64,000 bases of DNA, taken from contig CM067081.1 of NCBI GenBank assembly GCA_034008185.1, positions 14,135,821 through 14,199,820 of the forward strand, in the 5' to 3' direction. The notes beneath the pieces were generated by a model that was given only the letters and a program-made list of their open reading frames with translations, searched no databases and was not told the DNA's origin. Source of the stretch: Gorsachius magnificus (taxonomy: Eukaryota > Chordata > Aves > Pelecaniformes > Ardeidae). This document shows positions 44,401 through 58,545 of the stretch, in pieces. Each line of letters opens with the position of its first letter. The stretch's first letter is position 1. The translations under genes and the position numbers were made by a program.

Positions 44401-47010
44401 CAACTTCTTAGCACTTTACAAGGGAAAAATACTCTGTCTGGAAGTGATGGAGTCCCCACAGAGTTTTATCTTCTGAGCAAATCTGATCAATAACATTACA
44501 TTAGGGGCCGGTGACTTTTAAAAAAAATTACAAAATTGTTAAAACTTGGTAAGATAAATACATTCAGATTTTACTTAAATTTAAGATTTTGAAGCCGCAT
44601 AATATACGTATGTGTGTGTATATCTGTGTTTACACACACACATATACTGTATATTAGATTAATGATTCTGCATCATTGCAAGCTGGAACAGAAACAACAA
44701 TCACATTTTCTGGTTAGTGGAAGGAAATGTAATCTGTTTGTTTTTATAATTAATTTCTTGGCTGATTTATGAAAATATCCCAAATTGTATGAATCATAAG
44801 AAAATGTGATCTTTGCTTATATGCTGCTTTCTAAAAGGCAGTTCAGGATGATTTCTCACTGTACTTCATAAAGGCCACAAATCAAGTTTTAGGTGTCGCA
44901 AGCAGATGTGTAACAAGGGAATATCCTGTCAGATTCTGTATGTTGTGAATATAATAAAACAGAACTACCATCCATGTTACAGCTGATGTTCTTGATCACA
45001 CAGGCCCATACTTACTCTGTGTAGTCACCCACTCAGACTAGCTCCTAAGCTATGAGGTTATGTCAGAATGACAGAGTAATTCGTTCTGTCATGTAGTAGT
45101 TACCAACACCATAGTTCACCTCTTTACATCTCCTTCAGGACCACACTTACATGTCAGCCTCGGGAAAAATTGATAACTCTTCTCCATCCCCATACCTAGA
45201 AATAGAAAATGCATCAAACTCTTTTCATGCATCAGAAACCTCTTTTGGGAGTTTCCGTTTTCAGTATGCTCTTAAAGGTTTTATTGTAAATGGTGTTAAA
45301 ACGATGGTATCTTTGGAGAACTTTCTGCTGCTGGAACTAAAAAGCAGACAAGCATAGAAGGTAGCGTTGCAGTTACTGAGAGGGGTAAAGGATGACAACT
45401 TTCCATTCAATGTATCGGGAGTGTGGCCTCAGCCTCCTCGTGAGTGAGAAATGCTCAAGTTTTTAATAGCCAGAAGTTTAAGATTTACTATATAACCAAT
45501 GGGACTCCTAGCCTGCAAATCAGCTTTGTAATTGATGTAGACATAGTATCAGCTCAGTCTTCCGGGTGTCTTCCCTTACTAAATAGCAGCACTTTGTGAG
45601 AATTCATGAACCCCATTTTATTTTTATTGTTTTTATAGTCTTTATTAAGTATGTGAGGGACATTGCTCTGTGGCTGCTACATTCCTGCTATAGGTTGTAA
45701 CCAACTTGCTATAGCAATGCATTCGACCAAGAGTAGTAGCTACGCAGATGGGCAGGTAAATGAAAAAGACTTTGTGGTCATAGTATCAGAAGAAGCTAAT
45801 CTAACAGTAAAACCTCCTCATAATATTGCTTTGAGAAGACATTCAGACACTAAACTTGAAAAGTTGTAATTCTTGCTTAGCCATAAAACGACATATCCAG
45901 AAGATGTGTTTGTTGCAATAATCCTCTCCAAAATGTGCTCGCAAAACTAAGAATTAATTGGCAAGCAGCTTAACAGAAATTTACTTTTGGAAAAAGTGAT
46001 TAATTATTACCTGTTTAAGTACAGATGCGTTATCTTTTTCTGAAAGGTGACCAGTTATCCTCATTAGCTTATTCCACAGACTTTCATATGCTATCTACTC
46101 TCAGTTATTTGCAGGTATCCACATAGACCTGGAGTCTAATGAACAAAACCGCATGAAAATGAGTCAACAAAGTCACAGTATATATTTTACCTCTTCTTCT
46201 GAGATGGTTCTCGCAGAGAACATTTTCCAAAAGTTAAAAATTACAGTCACTCAAAAAAATGATTCTGGACATGCTGGAACACTTTTATGACATTCAGCAC
46301 TGTTGGTCTGGCAGAGTTATTCAGCTTTGTCATGTTCATATTACTGTGATGTAATCAGGATTATTCATTTATCTTTACATTTATTCTTGTGATGGCTTGG
46401 ATGGAAGACAAGATGGACAGATTCCGAAATGAATGCAATGGAAAATAATGAAAATTTCATGAGCGGTCTTGTTCCTGTATAGAAATATCAGTATGCCTAG
46501 CACACAAAAGCATGGTTGTATTCCAAACAAGTATTTGAAGTTCTGAACAGAGAGACAATTTAAAATTCCATTCCGTTTATTTTGTTGTGGGTTTTTTTTT
46601 TTTTCCCTATACTTACTAATTTCTTTTCCACAAGCATTCACTGCCTGAAGTATTATACAGCCCACTTTCTGGACCAAATTAATGATATTCAACTTTGTAT
46701 CTAAGGTTTCACATACACACTTTCAAAGACGAAAAAAAATCAGATATAATTCTGTACCTGCTATTTAAGTTACTTTGATGTACAGTTCACCAACTGCATA
46801 CAAATAGATTTTTCTTTTATGGCATAACTTATAGGTACATCTATTTACATATATTTACAAAAATGCAGATGCCACTTTAAAATGTAGTTGCCCCAGCTGT
46901 CTAATTCACATAATAAGTCCGTGCTAAATAGTATTTAGATTAGAACTCTGATTGCCACAGAAGATTTGTTGTTTTATTAGCAAGGTCCTCTGACTCCATT
47001 ACAAACCTTA
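41498..47010. other. Gene-free, possibly first intron
   Basis: AT-rich sequence with no recognisable exon or young transposon. One palindromic microsatellite is listed separately. Frames do not exceed 88 codons. Confidence 0.5.
44601..44652. repeat. Palindromic TG/CA microsatellite
   Basis: ATACGTATGTGTGTGTATAT, then TGTGTTTACACACACACATA, gives a self-complementary alternating purine-pyrimidine tract, similar in kind to the one at 12397. Confidence 0.85.
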
Positions 47011-47127
47011 TCATTATTATCATCATCATAGCAACTAGGCACTCTAATCATAAATCAAGATTGCATTGTACTAGGAGCTGTAAACACAAAATGGTCCCTG
47101 AACCAAAGAACGTATGGCTTAACTCAA
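47011..47127 (+). repeat. Ancient amniote retroposon relic
   Basis: In order, this reads TATCATTATTATCATCATCA, ACTAGGCACTCTAATCAT, AGATTGCATTGTACTAGGAG, CTGTAAACACAAAATGGTCC and CTGAACCAAAGAACGTATGG. It follows the well-known run ..CTAGGCRCC..CCCATTGTGCTAGGCGCTGTACAAACAC..GGTCCCTGCCCCAAAGAGCTTA found in thousands of copies in turtles and crocodilians. The order and spacing fit along about 115 bp. I am not certain of the Repbase name. Confidence 0.6.
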
Positions 47128-50100
47128 GAGCTCTTCCATTTCTGCTGTTATTTGTGACCTTTGAAAAGCTTACATCTAAGGGAAGACAGCCATGTTTCAC
47201 AACCATGCTGCCATGATCATGTATAGATTTCTTCAATATCACCTCCCACACCAGAAAAAAATACAAGATATGATCTGCAACACTATGACATGTAATGATC
47301 ATGCATAAGTGCTATAAAATATCTTGCAAATTTGTCTGAAGACTGTAACAGCTGTCCACAATTACTTCTGAAATGCATGCTTTTTAGACTACTTCTCTAA
47401 ATTACTTAATTCTTTAGCTTTCCAAAATCTCATGCAGATCAGATCTTATTAAAAACAGGTGTATGGACTTTCATATGAGATTCTATTAGGAGATAAGTTC
47501 TCCTTATTAAAACTCTTTATTTGTTTTTGTCAGTCCAAAAATCATGAATTAAAGAAACCAGATAGTCTACTCACTCCTGTGCCATGGCCTTATCCTTTGC
47601 TTGGTTTTTGACTTCTGCATGTCTGAGGTGATACAAGCTCTTGATTTCTCAGTCTCATGCTATGCAAGATGCTCAAAATGTTCTTACTCCATTGTAACAT
47701 ATGCAGTGTCATGTATTATTGCTTACATAAAACTCAGCTCAGGGAATCTGGGAATAAACCATGACTTCTCTGATGCTGTAACATTTCTTTGATGTGTATG
47801 TGCACAGCTTCTCAACTCAAAAACAGTTGTGTAGTGTTTCCTCTGTCTGGATTTTGGGGATGCAGGTTGGACATTGAAATAGCTTCCAGGACGGTTGTTA
47901 CATGGTTTTGAGAAGAGGCATAACTGAAAATATAGAAGAGATCAGCTAATGAAGGAGGATAATTTATTAAGAGGACAATTGGCACACAAAGAGATAATTT
48001 AGAAAACATGATATATAGCTGAAATATCTGCAGTCTTGTTTTCCCCCTTGCATATCACAGCTGACTGATTGCTAACACCTAAGTATTTATTTGCCTTATC
48101 AATCACTTTGTGCCTGAGTCATTCACTGATGGGCATAATCCTCTGTTTGTGACTTCACAAGGCATCTCTGGAGGAAATTCGAATGTCATCAGCAACGAAT
48201 TGAGACATTACCGAAGGCATCAGGTAGCAGGAGGATGTTTGCACAAGGGGCATATTAATCAACAAGAGGAGAAAATATGCAGCATCGAAGTAGCATAATT
48301 CAGTTGAATTTGGATTAAATTCTTGCATATTTTCAGCAAAGTAAAAGCAAAACAGTTAGACTAGTTGATCAAGCCCTTCAAAAAGCTAAACCCTTTTCTA
48401 GAAAATAAATAAGAAATGTTGAGCAAGTTGAGAAGCATTAAGTGCATGGATTGTACTCTTAAAAGGTCATTTACTACCAGAAGTTACGTGTTCAAAATTT
48501 CTGTTGAGTCTGTAAGTTTTCATAAAATATCCATAAATTACTACCAAGATTCCTTCTCTGCCAAGCTTTGCAAAATAGTTCTTTTGAAATAGCATGACTT
48601 TAGTTGTAAAGGCAATTAATAAAGCAATGTAAAGGATTTTGCTAAGGATTTCCATCAAAGCTTACAAAAATATGTTGAAATTATAAACAATGTGTGCATG
48701 ATTATATAGGATTATAGGATCTGTAAATGAGAACCAAGTATGAGAGAAAAAGAGAATTATAGTTTTTTGTTATTTTATTTCAACAGAAAATGATTGCACG
48801 ACTTCAGATGTGACAGTCTGTATCAAATAAAAGCTGGCATATAAGACAGTATGATCAGTTGAACAATTTTAATGTTTACTAAAATTGTTGTCTATTTCAA
48901 CAACTGCATGCTAGTTTCATGTGTTATCTAAGATTTCTGAAAAGATAGCAGGCTGTTTTGTGTTTTTTAAAGTCAAAAGAATGTGGGTTATGAGAAAACT
49001 CTCCAAAAAAAATAAGGGACATGCTTGCTTTTTGTAACCTACAGGAGTGTAACTAAGCAGCTTAGGGGTTCCCAAGTATTTCTCTAAAAACTACCTGTAG
49101 GTGGTATAAGAAGATCTGGAATATTTTGTCAGTGGAAGAAACAGACTGTAAACAGCTATATGCAAGGCAGTGATTTTGGACTTTTTATTATTATTTCTGG
49201 GTTTATTGTAGTATTGTGATGAGGTAACAGAGCAAAGCAAGTATAAAGGTTTGCCCTTTATTGGACCTAATCTTGGTCTTTGAAGTGACTGAGAAAAACT
49301 TCACCTATTAAATTGAAAATAAAAATTAAACCAAACAAAACTAACCTCCAGGATTAAGCACATCAGACATAGAGTTATTTTACTTCTTTATACAATATTA
49401 CAGATTTTAGGACACCTCAGAGATATAGGAAGAAAACCTTTCTCCTTGTTTAAGAAAATAGTGAACCAGTTCAGTCAATAGAAAGTTTGTCAGACTATGG
49501 ACAGAAGGTCCTATCACAGTAGATTTTTGTTGCTTTGTATAAAATTTTATTTTTAATTTATTAGCTACTAATGTAGAAAAAATATTATTGGATTTTGTGA
49601 CTTTAGTTGTAATCTTTTTTTCTCTAATGCAGTCTATTTTACTGCCATTTTCCTTTGATTTCCTCATCACCTGAGATTTTCCCACATGTTGGCTGGCATG
49701 AAATTAGTTTTCTTAATTTGTATGCTTGATTTGCCTTTTCTGTAATTTGGATTTTATTGCCAGTGTCAGACAAAGAAGAAGGAGATGAAGGAAGTATTGA
49801 GAACACAACCCTTCATCATTCCCATTGCCACATATAAAGGCAGCAAATAAATGTATTTTGTTAATGCAGTAAAGTCAGAGTCCTTGTGGCTTGAGATACA
49901 TTAAAGAGACTCTCTAGCACTCCAAGGACTGCCAAATTAGATGGTGCTGAGGGAAAAGAAAGAAAAAAAGGAGTAAGAAAAAAGCACTTTCACATAAAGT
50001 TCACACCATGTTTAACAAGCTTAAGAGAAAAACACTTATCCAAAGCTGAAAGCACAGGTCACTACAGCTTGAGTTTAAGAGCCAGGCTTTCCACTGAGAG

Positions 50101-53100
50101 GCTGTAAACACAGGTTGGGTAGTACAGAAACGGTGGGGACCGTGCAGTGATGAATCCCCCTTTCTCTGCTCAATACTAAGAGAGGGGAAGAAGGGGAGAG
50201 TCCACGTAAATTATTCCTCTTCTGTGTCACGGACCTGCACCTGCAAATGGGCAGTCCCTCTAATGGGAATATGGAGGGTCACACAACACACACACACAGA
50301 GCACTGATAGGGGTTATTGAGGTTTTTGGTGTACGGGGTAGAGGTTGTCATCTGAACATCATTGGGAATCACAGGTATTGTGCCTACCATCCTGTCAAGT
50401 TTTATTTCTCCTAAAAACGCTTTAGTGATCCTTATGACCTGTTCTGGGTATAGAATAGCTTTTTATGGGCATATATATTCTTCTCGCCCAAAGCATGCAT
50501 TTAGAGAGTGTGTCCTTAAACATAACGAAAGCAGGCAGTTGAAGTCCATTGGGCACTCACAACTGCTGACTGCTGTTCTAACAGTTTGTACATATCTCTT
50601 ACATTTCTTCTAGTTCTCTTTCCTCATTGTCGCGATATGAACATATCCTCATGCTTTGCCTTGTTGTAATCATGGCCAGGCTTTTGTGGCTAATCCTTAT
50701 TCAGAAGGATTCAAAACAATCCAGAGCCAAATTCCATGCTGGCATAAGCAAGTGCAGCAACACTAAATTCGCCTGGCTCTCCCACCTTAAATTTACATGC
50801 AACCCTCAACCCCTACTACCTATTTAGCATATTTTACCACTGACAGTGACTGAGGAATTCTAGGCTGGATTTTGAATCTGCTACCAAATGTATTCTGGCT
50901 ATGCTAGCAACAAGCAGAGCTGCACAAAAATTACCCATTTTTGTTCTGTAAGTGTCCATCTGCAGCAATGATGATTTTCTGCCTAAAATTTTATTCTTCT
51001 GTGAATGTGCAAAAATGTGAATTTTTTTCCCCCTGCTGCTTCTGCTGACAAGCAGAACTTTTTCATACAGCTCTATAATTAGGCTCCAGAGTCCTGTGGA
51101 GACACACAGCAGAGTGGTAGGCTTTATATTCTGCAACATTCAAAAGTTGCAGTTCACAGACATGTGCAGTTACATCTATCCCACCTCTTTGCATGCTGTA
51201 AGTAGTCTCTTCCATTCCCTTTGGATCTGTCCCCCTGTGTCTAACAAAAATGAGAATTTTGAGTGTTTCTGGTCCTAAACTGCAAATCAGCACTTGACCA
51301 CTGTGTGGAACTTTGGACAGAATGGAACAGAGTTTCAGGTTGTCATCGAAAATCCCAGCTCAGGAATCTTGCATTGCTTCAGGTTGTGCAACGAAACTAT
51401 TGAACTTTCTATCAAAACATATAACTCCTAGGGATTTTCACACAGTTCTTTTCAGCATGAATGTGAATTTTTGTTGTAGTTTCCGTCACTGCACAATGTT
51501 CCTGATCGCAAAACTCAGTGATGAGAATTTATATGATGTTCCTATAGCAATAAGTTGTAAAGAAATAGATCACTGGTAGAAGTTGTATGTGGATTATTAT
51601 ATACTGCTACTGCATGGGCCGTGGGGAAACCTTCCATTTCCCTTTAAGATAACCTTCAAACGAATCTGTTTTAAAGCACACTATTTTAGAGACCATGAGT
51701 CTTTGCTGCTTGAGTCCACAGATAGCTTCAAACAACAGTGAATTAGTGACATTAGTTATGCCTCCTAAAGGTGGTTAGCACCTGAGGTTTCATGACTAGC
51801 AAGCTTCTATCCAAACCATTTGGAAATATGGGCTGACATGATTTGTTTAGCTCTGTATTGGCACAGTTTGGAGAAAAAGGTTTATATGTTATCATATGTC
51901 TAATGAGAGCTACGCTTATTCTTTAGCACTGTTACCAGCAGAGAAGAACATTTCCTGTCCTTAGCTCATTTTTAAAGGTTTAATTAATAATGTAGACAGT
52001 TGAGTCTGCCTGCCTGGACTAAAATAATTAGCTGAGAGTAAACAAACACTTTACATTTCACTTTATGAATGGTGTGGTGCTGCTTTAAATATTTAATGTT
52101 TTGATCTGAATGACCAATCAATTTTTTCAGGGTGCCAGGTTACAGCTACAATCTAGGCAAGAAAGCTGAGCTGTGAGCAAAGGTAGGCTCCCATAACCAC
52201 TTCCAGCCAGCAAGGGCTGCAGGAGATGGAAGAAGATGTAAAAATAATGTTAAAAATACAGGGTATGAACATGTAGAAGCTGTCGGAAAAGAAATTGTTA
52301 AAAAAAACAGACAGGAAGGGGAGCTGATAGAAAGCAGCTTAATGCAGCTCAGTGACTAGCTGATTAGTTAGGTCTCTATATGAGGTCCTATAGGAGACAA
52401 GTGTCTCATACACATTTAAATCCCAGGTGGTGACTTATTTTCTTTCATTTGTATATTCAGAGCAAGAAAAACTAAAAGATATCCCTCTTAGTCAAATTTA
52501 CTCTCTTTTTGCCATAAATATTGATGGACTGGGGAAGAGAAAACACAGATGCTGCCCACAGAGCAGACAAAGCTTATGTGTTGAGCGTGCTGAAAACCAG
52601 CAGTTATTGCAGTTTTGACTTCAGGAACTGTGTATGCATGTTCTGAGCAACTTCGTACACAATCTTAAACTGAACATGCGCTTAAACAACCTTGACTGTA
52701 ATTTAGTTAATCTTAGGTGAAGTCCTGGACAAGTACCCTTAAGAAGGGAATGCTAATTACACCTGATCTTTACTTCATGGCATGGAATAGTATTTGGAAT
52801 TATAACCATTCTGTATTTCTGTCTGAAACATTCAAAAAAATAGACTCCTTAGCCTTAAAAACCTCTTCACTTTTGTGGTTTTTTTCTTGTAAACCCAAAT
52901 ACTTCTTTTCTAACAGTTTTTTTATTTCTTAATTTCAAAATATCGCAGAAATATTGAATATCTGATAAATACATCATAAACTAATTTTAAACAAGCTATT
53001 TCATTGGGTCAAATGTAGTTCACTTTCAACAGTACAAAATGTTCAGAAAATCAGGTTCCTGTTTGTATTTTTTTTTTCTGGAGACTAGATGAAGATGCAA

Positions 53101-56100
53101 CCAGTGCTGTGTGAGACTGGTGAATAATACTATTTTCTGGCTAGTGCACCACTCAAAAAAAGTCTGCAAGAATTAGCTATATTACTGCAGCCCATGATGA
53201 GGCTCCTGAGCTGTAACTCAGGGCAGTTTTCCTCTCCAACTCTTTCATTAATCATGATCATACTTAGGAGAGAGCCTTGCCCGATTTTCATATTTCATAC
53301 TGAATTTGAAGAATTGGCAGAAAACCCACAGAAATATCTGCTAACCTGTTGTGTTTGGTACAAAAGCCACTGAGCAGTGATTAATACTATGCCTAGTATG
53401 CCATTTGTGTATGGTTGTTTTCCAGAGAAAGATGAAGCTTCAGTCATATTTTTCAGTAGAGCCTGCCGCCTTCATCATTTTAAAGACTGGGCTGCAAGTC
53501 CCTTGGTGTTTGAGTAGGAGAAGTTTCCTGGAAGTGTGTTCCTGAGCGCCGAGAGGCTTTGGCTGGCCAGGAATACAGGCTCTGGCTTTTCGGAAACTGG
53601 CTCCATTTAATCCTCGTGCTGGGGTGGGAGGCTTTTCACCTGTCAGTGATACACATGGATACAACAGCACTGAAACATTAGATTTATGTGTCACTGTCAC
53701 TATTTTTTTTTTCTCATTTGGAAACAACCAAACACCACAATCATCTGAGAAAAATGAAGTTACAGGAGCATCCATATGAAGTGACTTTATTTTATTTATT
53801 TATTTATTTATAGCAAGCTTTGATGTCAGTATTTGAATTTGTTAATGAAAATCCCCAAAGATTTATGTGAAAAAAAAATTATTTTGTTCAAATATTTTGT
53901 TTCTTTCTCATTGTTTTTCTTCTCCAGATTAAAAATATTCTCTTGATAAGTTAAAAATAAAATTCCATTCCCAAGTGGGATTTTATTACTGATTGTCACA
54001 AAACAGAAAATCTGTTTTTAATCCAGTTGATCTATTAAATACCATTGGTTCTGGGCAACCAGGGACCTCATTTTCACAGTATGTCCATTCTCCCATCTGT
54101 GACAACTGATACAAGCATAAGAGAAGGGGGCAGTTGCCTATTCATCAGCTCTTCGTGGCTTTTTCTGTGACCTGAGAAACCTCTAAAACTGGCAGCAAAA
54201 AGCAGTTTGAACAGATCACTTTGTTGCCAAGGTAATAAAATCCATGAGCTTTCAGAATAAGCAGATTTCTTGTATGATATTTAATGTTCGTGGCTGACTA
54301 AGAAGAAAAGGTAACAGCTTTTCATAACAGATAGGGTGCCTGTCTTTCGGAATAGCAATTCACAACATTTTGGCAATTTGCAGAACCTGTACTAGATGAG
54401 GTATGAACCAAGGAGGGGAGAAAAATGATCTTTAAGTACTCAAGATGGCCAAGCCCAATGCATTTGTATGCCAAAGAGTAATTTCAAATGTATGTATATA
54501 TGAGTGCACAGAGAAAGCTGATGTGGTTTTTTTGGAATTGTAAGTAAAATTCAGAAGACTTAGAACTGTGAGACTAAGAACTGTGACTGTCATCTGTGAT
54601 TTCTGACATATGTCTTACTGTCCTCAGTAAGGGGGGCTGAGTACCTAGGAAGCAGTCGGTTTGCAAGCACTCAATCTCAATTGGGATTTTGTTTGTGTTA
54701 TTTGTAGCATCTGCTACCAGTGTATAAAAATCTGACTTGAACTTTTGATTAATATGTTTTTTACTGCACCATTAAGCCTGTCTAGTTTACTAACAGCACG
54801 GGGAAATTCACAAATATAACATTTTTTTCCACTCTCCAAATACAAATAAACTAGTTTGTGCAGGCATCCTCAAGGACTTGCATCCTGAAATACATTTATA
54901 GAAGTTAATGTTCAGGGGATATTTCTGGGAAAATTGAAGTAAGTCATGTCAGAGCTCATATTGCCAAGGTGCTGAATTTATGGGGAAAGAATTCATTTTA
55001 GCGGATGCAAAATATCCCTCCAGCCACAGGAAGAAGATACCCCAGAGCTATGGGCAGAGTCCACGTGCCCTGCTGTTAAAACCTTTGTGGTTTGCAGCCT
55101 GTCCACTGTGGGGCCGTGAGTGAGTTTTCCCTGTGGAACTGAAGTTTTATGAGAGGACTTCACAGCACAGTAAATAGCGATGATCTTTGTTAACTCTCAT
55201 CTACCTCGTTTGTCAAGATGATGAATCTGTATATGCTCGAGGTTTTAAAAGATAATGGATTTGCTATTGGCTCTAATGGGGTTTTTTTTTTTTTAATAAT
55301 GTGGAATTTTGCTGTTAAGCGTAATTTTATTTTATTATGCTCATTTTTTGTGTAAACAGTGGTTGGTTGCCATTTGGTCACACACACGCTGTTTTGCTAC
55401 AGAAGCTGTTCATCAAAGTGGTGACATTTCATTTTGGGACACATTTGGAAAACAGATATTGTTGTTGTGGTGGTGGTGCTTTGTCTTGTGAAATGCCATA
55501 CAGTGTATGCGAAAGCTCTGCAGAGTCACAGGAGTGGTGCAAGTTTGCCTGAGCTCAAATTCCCAGACACTTTACAAGAAAACTAGTCACTTTGCCTCAA
55601 CCTTCTCTCACACTGAAATGAGGCCTGCATAATGCAGGCAAAGTTAAAACAAATTAAAGGGAGCACTTCCTGACGCAGCGTGAAGTCAGCCTGAGGAATA
55701 CAGTCACATAGTTTGTAGATTTGATTTTTAAAAGGGCTGGATAATTTTATGACCAATAATAACATTTTTAGTTATGCATGCTAAGTGAGGTATAATTGGA
55801 TTTCCTGCTTCACAGCATCAGCTCCAGAGCCACTGCATCACTACAGGAGCCGGGAAGGGATTTATTTATACACACACGCACATGTTCACACCCAGGCACA
55901 CCCCTCCTGCACACAGCAATGAATTTTTGGTGATGTGTATTAGGGATTTTTTTGATTCATTGTGCATAAGCCACTGGCTCTGAATAGTTAAGGCCAACAT
56001 CTACATGTCAACAAGAGCCATGCAGAGTTACTCCCCTCCTGCACAAAACCAACCGTTACTGTATAATTACAATGCATGTGGAGCATGTGAAAACTGCGGG

Positions 56101-56904
56101 CACTTTGTCCATTTTGCAAATGTCAGCAAGTCTGGACCCAGATGCCAGAGGAAGAGAATGTGTCAAAACATCAGCTCCTAATATTCAAAAGGCTTCTGGG
56201 ACTATGAAAAGCCATTCAAGCCTCAGTCAGCACCAGAGTGCCAGATGTTGGCCACAGACAGTCACTAGACCGTGATTGCTAGTTTAGTTAACACACCCTT
56301 CACATTCCCATCATGGTCATTTCAGAAATCAACAGGAATAAGAAACAGGAGACCATAGCATGGTTGCTACTTTTTAAGTATTTGTTTTTACTGCAAGTAC
56401 AGGTGAAAATTAAAAATGTATTTGAAAATTCAGAGGATAATTACTGCAGAGAAAGTCCAGGCTATGAGTATGATGAACTAGCACACTGGGCCTCTATTTA
56501 TTTTATTATTTTTCCTAGCATGCTGTATGTTATCTACACTGGAACACAAACCTATGAAGAATGGACTAATTAATGGTTTCTTAAAATTGTCATATATCAC
56601 TATCAGCACTTTCAACTACCAAAATAGGATCTAGAAACTTTTTCTAGCACTTGGACTGTGTAGAGTAGAAGGAGAGTTAGGCACCAGCAAGAAGCCAATT
56701 AAAATCTATGTGTTCAGCATGCAGATGCCTAGAGCATGCCAAAGGCAAACAATGATGACAGGGACAAGCCCTATTATCCCACTGGGGGCACCAGAAGTTG
56801 ACCTGATCATTCACAATGCGTCTTTAGAGAGTTATGTTTTTAAAATTAAAGTATAACACTCATTCTGTTAAAATGCAAGAGGATTAATTTCATTACTGGT
56901 TTGT
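47128..56904. other. Gene-free, possibly intronic
   Basis: No exon, RNA gene or young transposon recognised in almost 10 kb. Short (CA)n near 50281-50298 and near 55869-55880, and a (TTTA)n tract at 53786. The somewhat GC-richer stretch 53480-53640 has a 111-codon minus-strand frame (53440-53775) but no start, splice or domain evidence. Confidence 0.5.
53786..53811 (+). repeat. (TTTA)n microsatellite
   Basis: About six TTTA units between GTGAC and TAGCAAGC; simple tandem repeat. Confidence 0.9.
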
Positions 56905-56960
56905 CTCCATGGTTAGAGCCATTCCCCAAGTCTGAGTCGTGGGTTCAGTTTCGTGAGGAG
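56905..56960 (+). repeat. tRNA-like promoter pair, probable SINE head relic
   Basis: CCATGGTTAGAGCCATTCC contains an A-box-like TGGTTAGAGCC (56910-56920). GTCGTGGGTTCAGTTTC contains a B-box-like GGTTCAGTTTC (56942-56952), a 9 of 11 match to GGTTCRANTCC. The spacing of 32 bases fits an internal pol III promoter, and the phrase resembles GTGGTTAGAGCACTGG...GTGGGTTCGATTCC of tRNA-headed SINEs. The stem pairings of a real tRNA are not evident. The downstream body is not clear beyond a G run at 56963-56971. Confidence 0.5.
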
Positions 56961-58545
56961 TCGGGGGGGGGGATGTAAATGCACAGGTACGTTGGCATAG
57001 CATGGTTAGTACTCCCTGATTGTGCAGAAAGGAATTAGATGCTTGCTACTGGACAGAGACAGAGCACATGCTAGAGGAAGCTTCATTGCTGCTAGTAATT
57101 GAATCACTGAGAAGGAGTCCTTAGTTCTGCTGCCAGGACTACAACTGCTAAATAGAAAATAATGAAACAGCCAGCAGTCGATCCAAGCTCTCCATCCTGA
57201 ACCTTAAGTCTCTATGGTCTTGCCTGTTGGATTCAGTTTATCTGCAATTCCTGTGCCATTCACTTTAGAACTAGTAAGGAGAGATGTGAAAAACTGCAGT
57301 TCTGTCCTCTAACAAATCAGCCTCTTGCAGATCCTAGCCAGCCTGCCTACACTCTGTTGTAAGCGTGATTGTAGGTAGCACAGTCATTAACTGGAAAACC
57401 ACAGCTAGAAACATCCCCTTTTAGTGACAGTCTATCCCCCTTACGCAGTTCAGAATTACACGATAAACACTAACTACACCAGGAAGTTAAAATTGATAAA
57501 GTATACATTATCTTCCTTAATAATATTAAAACAAACATAAATTATAAACTGGATCATGCGGGTAATGTTTAAATAGTCTGAAGAGTTGTAACAAGAAGTC
57601 AGAAGAAGTATAATTATAGAAAAGCCAAAGAGAATTTTACATTGATGAAAAGCAACACTGATAGACTTGACATCTAGAATTATTTGACTACACATGATGA
57701 AACTATTAAAAGTATGTTAAATGGAAAGAAGTAGGTCAACGTATTATATAGCAAGCGAATACCAACTGAATCCAGAGAGAAGAGGAAAAAGAGGGGAAAA
57801 AAAAAGAAAAAAAAAATCTGTATAATTTTCTCTGGGCAAGTTTATGATGAGTCACATTGAGAGTATTGGGGGTGGGGTGGGGGGTGTCTAGGGAAAAACC
57901 CTCCCGTATTCTGTGAAAGGATAAGGCAAAACTGGTCACTGTGTAGATGTTTTTCTTTGAAGAGTTCAAATCACCTCAAAGAGCATGAGGAGAAGAAAAA
58001 TAGCTCTGCTTTGTCAGCAGAGCTCAATGCTACACGAGCTTTTCAACCCAAGAAACCAAGATGGTGTGGTAATATTTGCACCCGCTTTACTGGGATGCAA
58101 CTGTATATCTATTCCCTAGTTGACACTGGGTAGCTATGAAAAGAATAACAGGAAATAAAATAATTAGTAGAGGTGAAAGGGAAATCTTCCTCAATTTCTG
58201 AAATATCAAAACTATATTCTTACCCCTGAGCAATCTTACCCTTTTATATATACAAAAGGCTCAAGTCAGTCAAGACAGGATGGTTAATTAGATTTTTAAA
58301 ATATAATTTTATAGGAAAAAACTTTAAAATTTTTTTTGTTTAGGATATAAATTAATCAAATTACAACTTTTTCTGCAACATCTCCTTTTTTTTTTCTGAA
58401 CAAACATTTGCTACCAACAAGTATTTTTCAGTCAATACTGCTGATATTTCATAGAAAATAATGAAGATCTAACTGATGGGATATGACTGAAGAGGATATG
58501 TGTTTAACAAACAACGCCAGAGCTTTGTGTGGCTTTAAAAATTAA
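56961..58545. other. Gene-free, possibly intronic
   Basis: AT-rich sequence without a recognisable gene or transposon. Includes a purine-rich run near 57777-57817 and a G-rich run near 57869-57886. Confidence 0.5.

Noticed and set aside
56072..56275. 67-codon frame with several Cys residues
   Set aside because: No zinc-finger spacing or splice sites that would make it an exon; consistent with chance.
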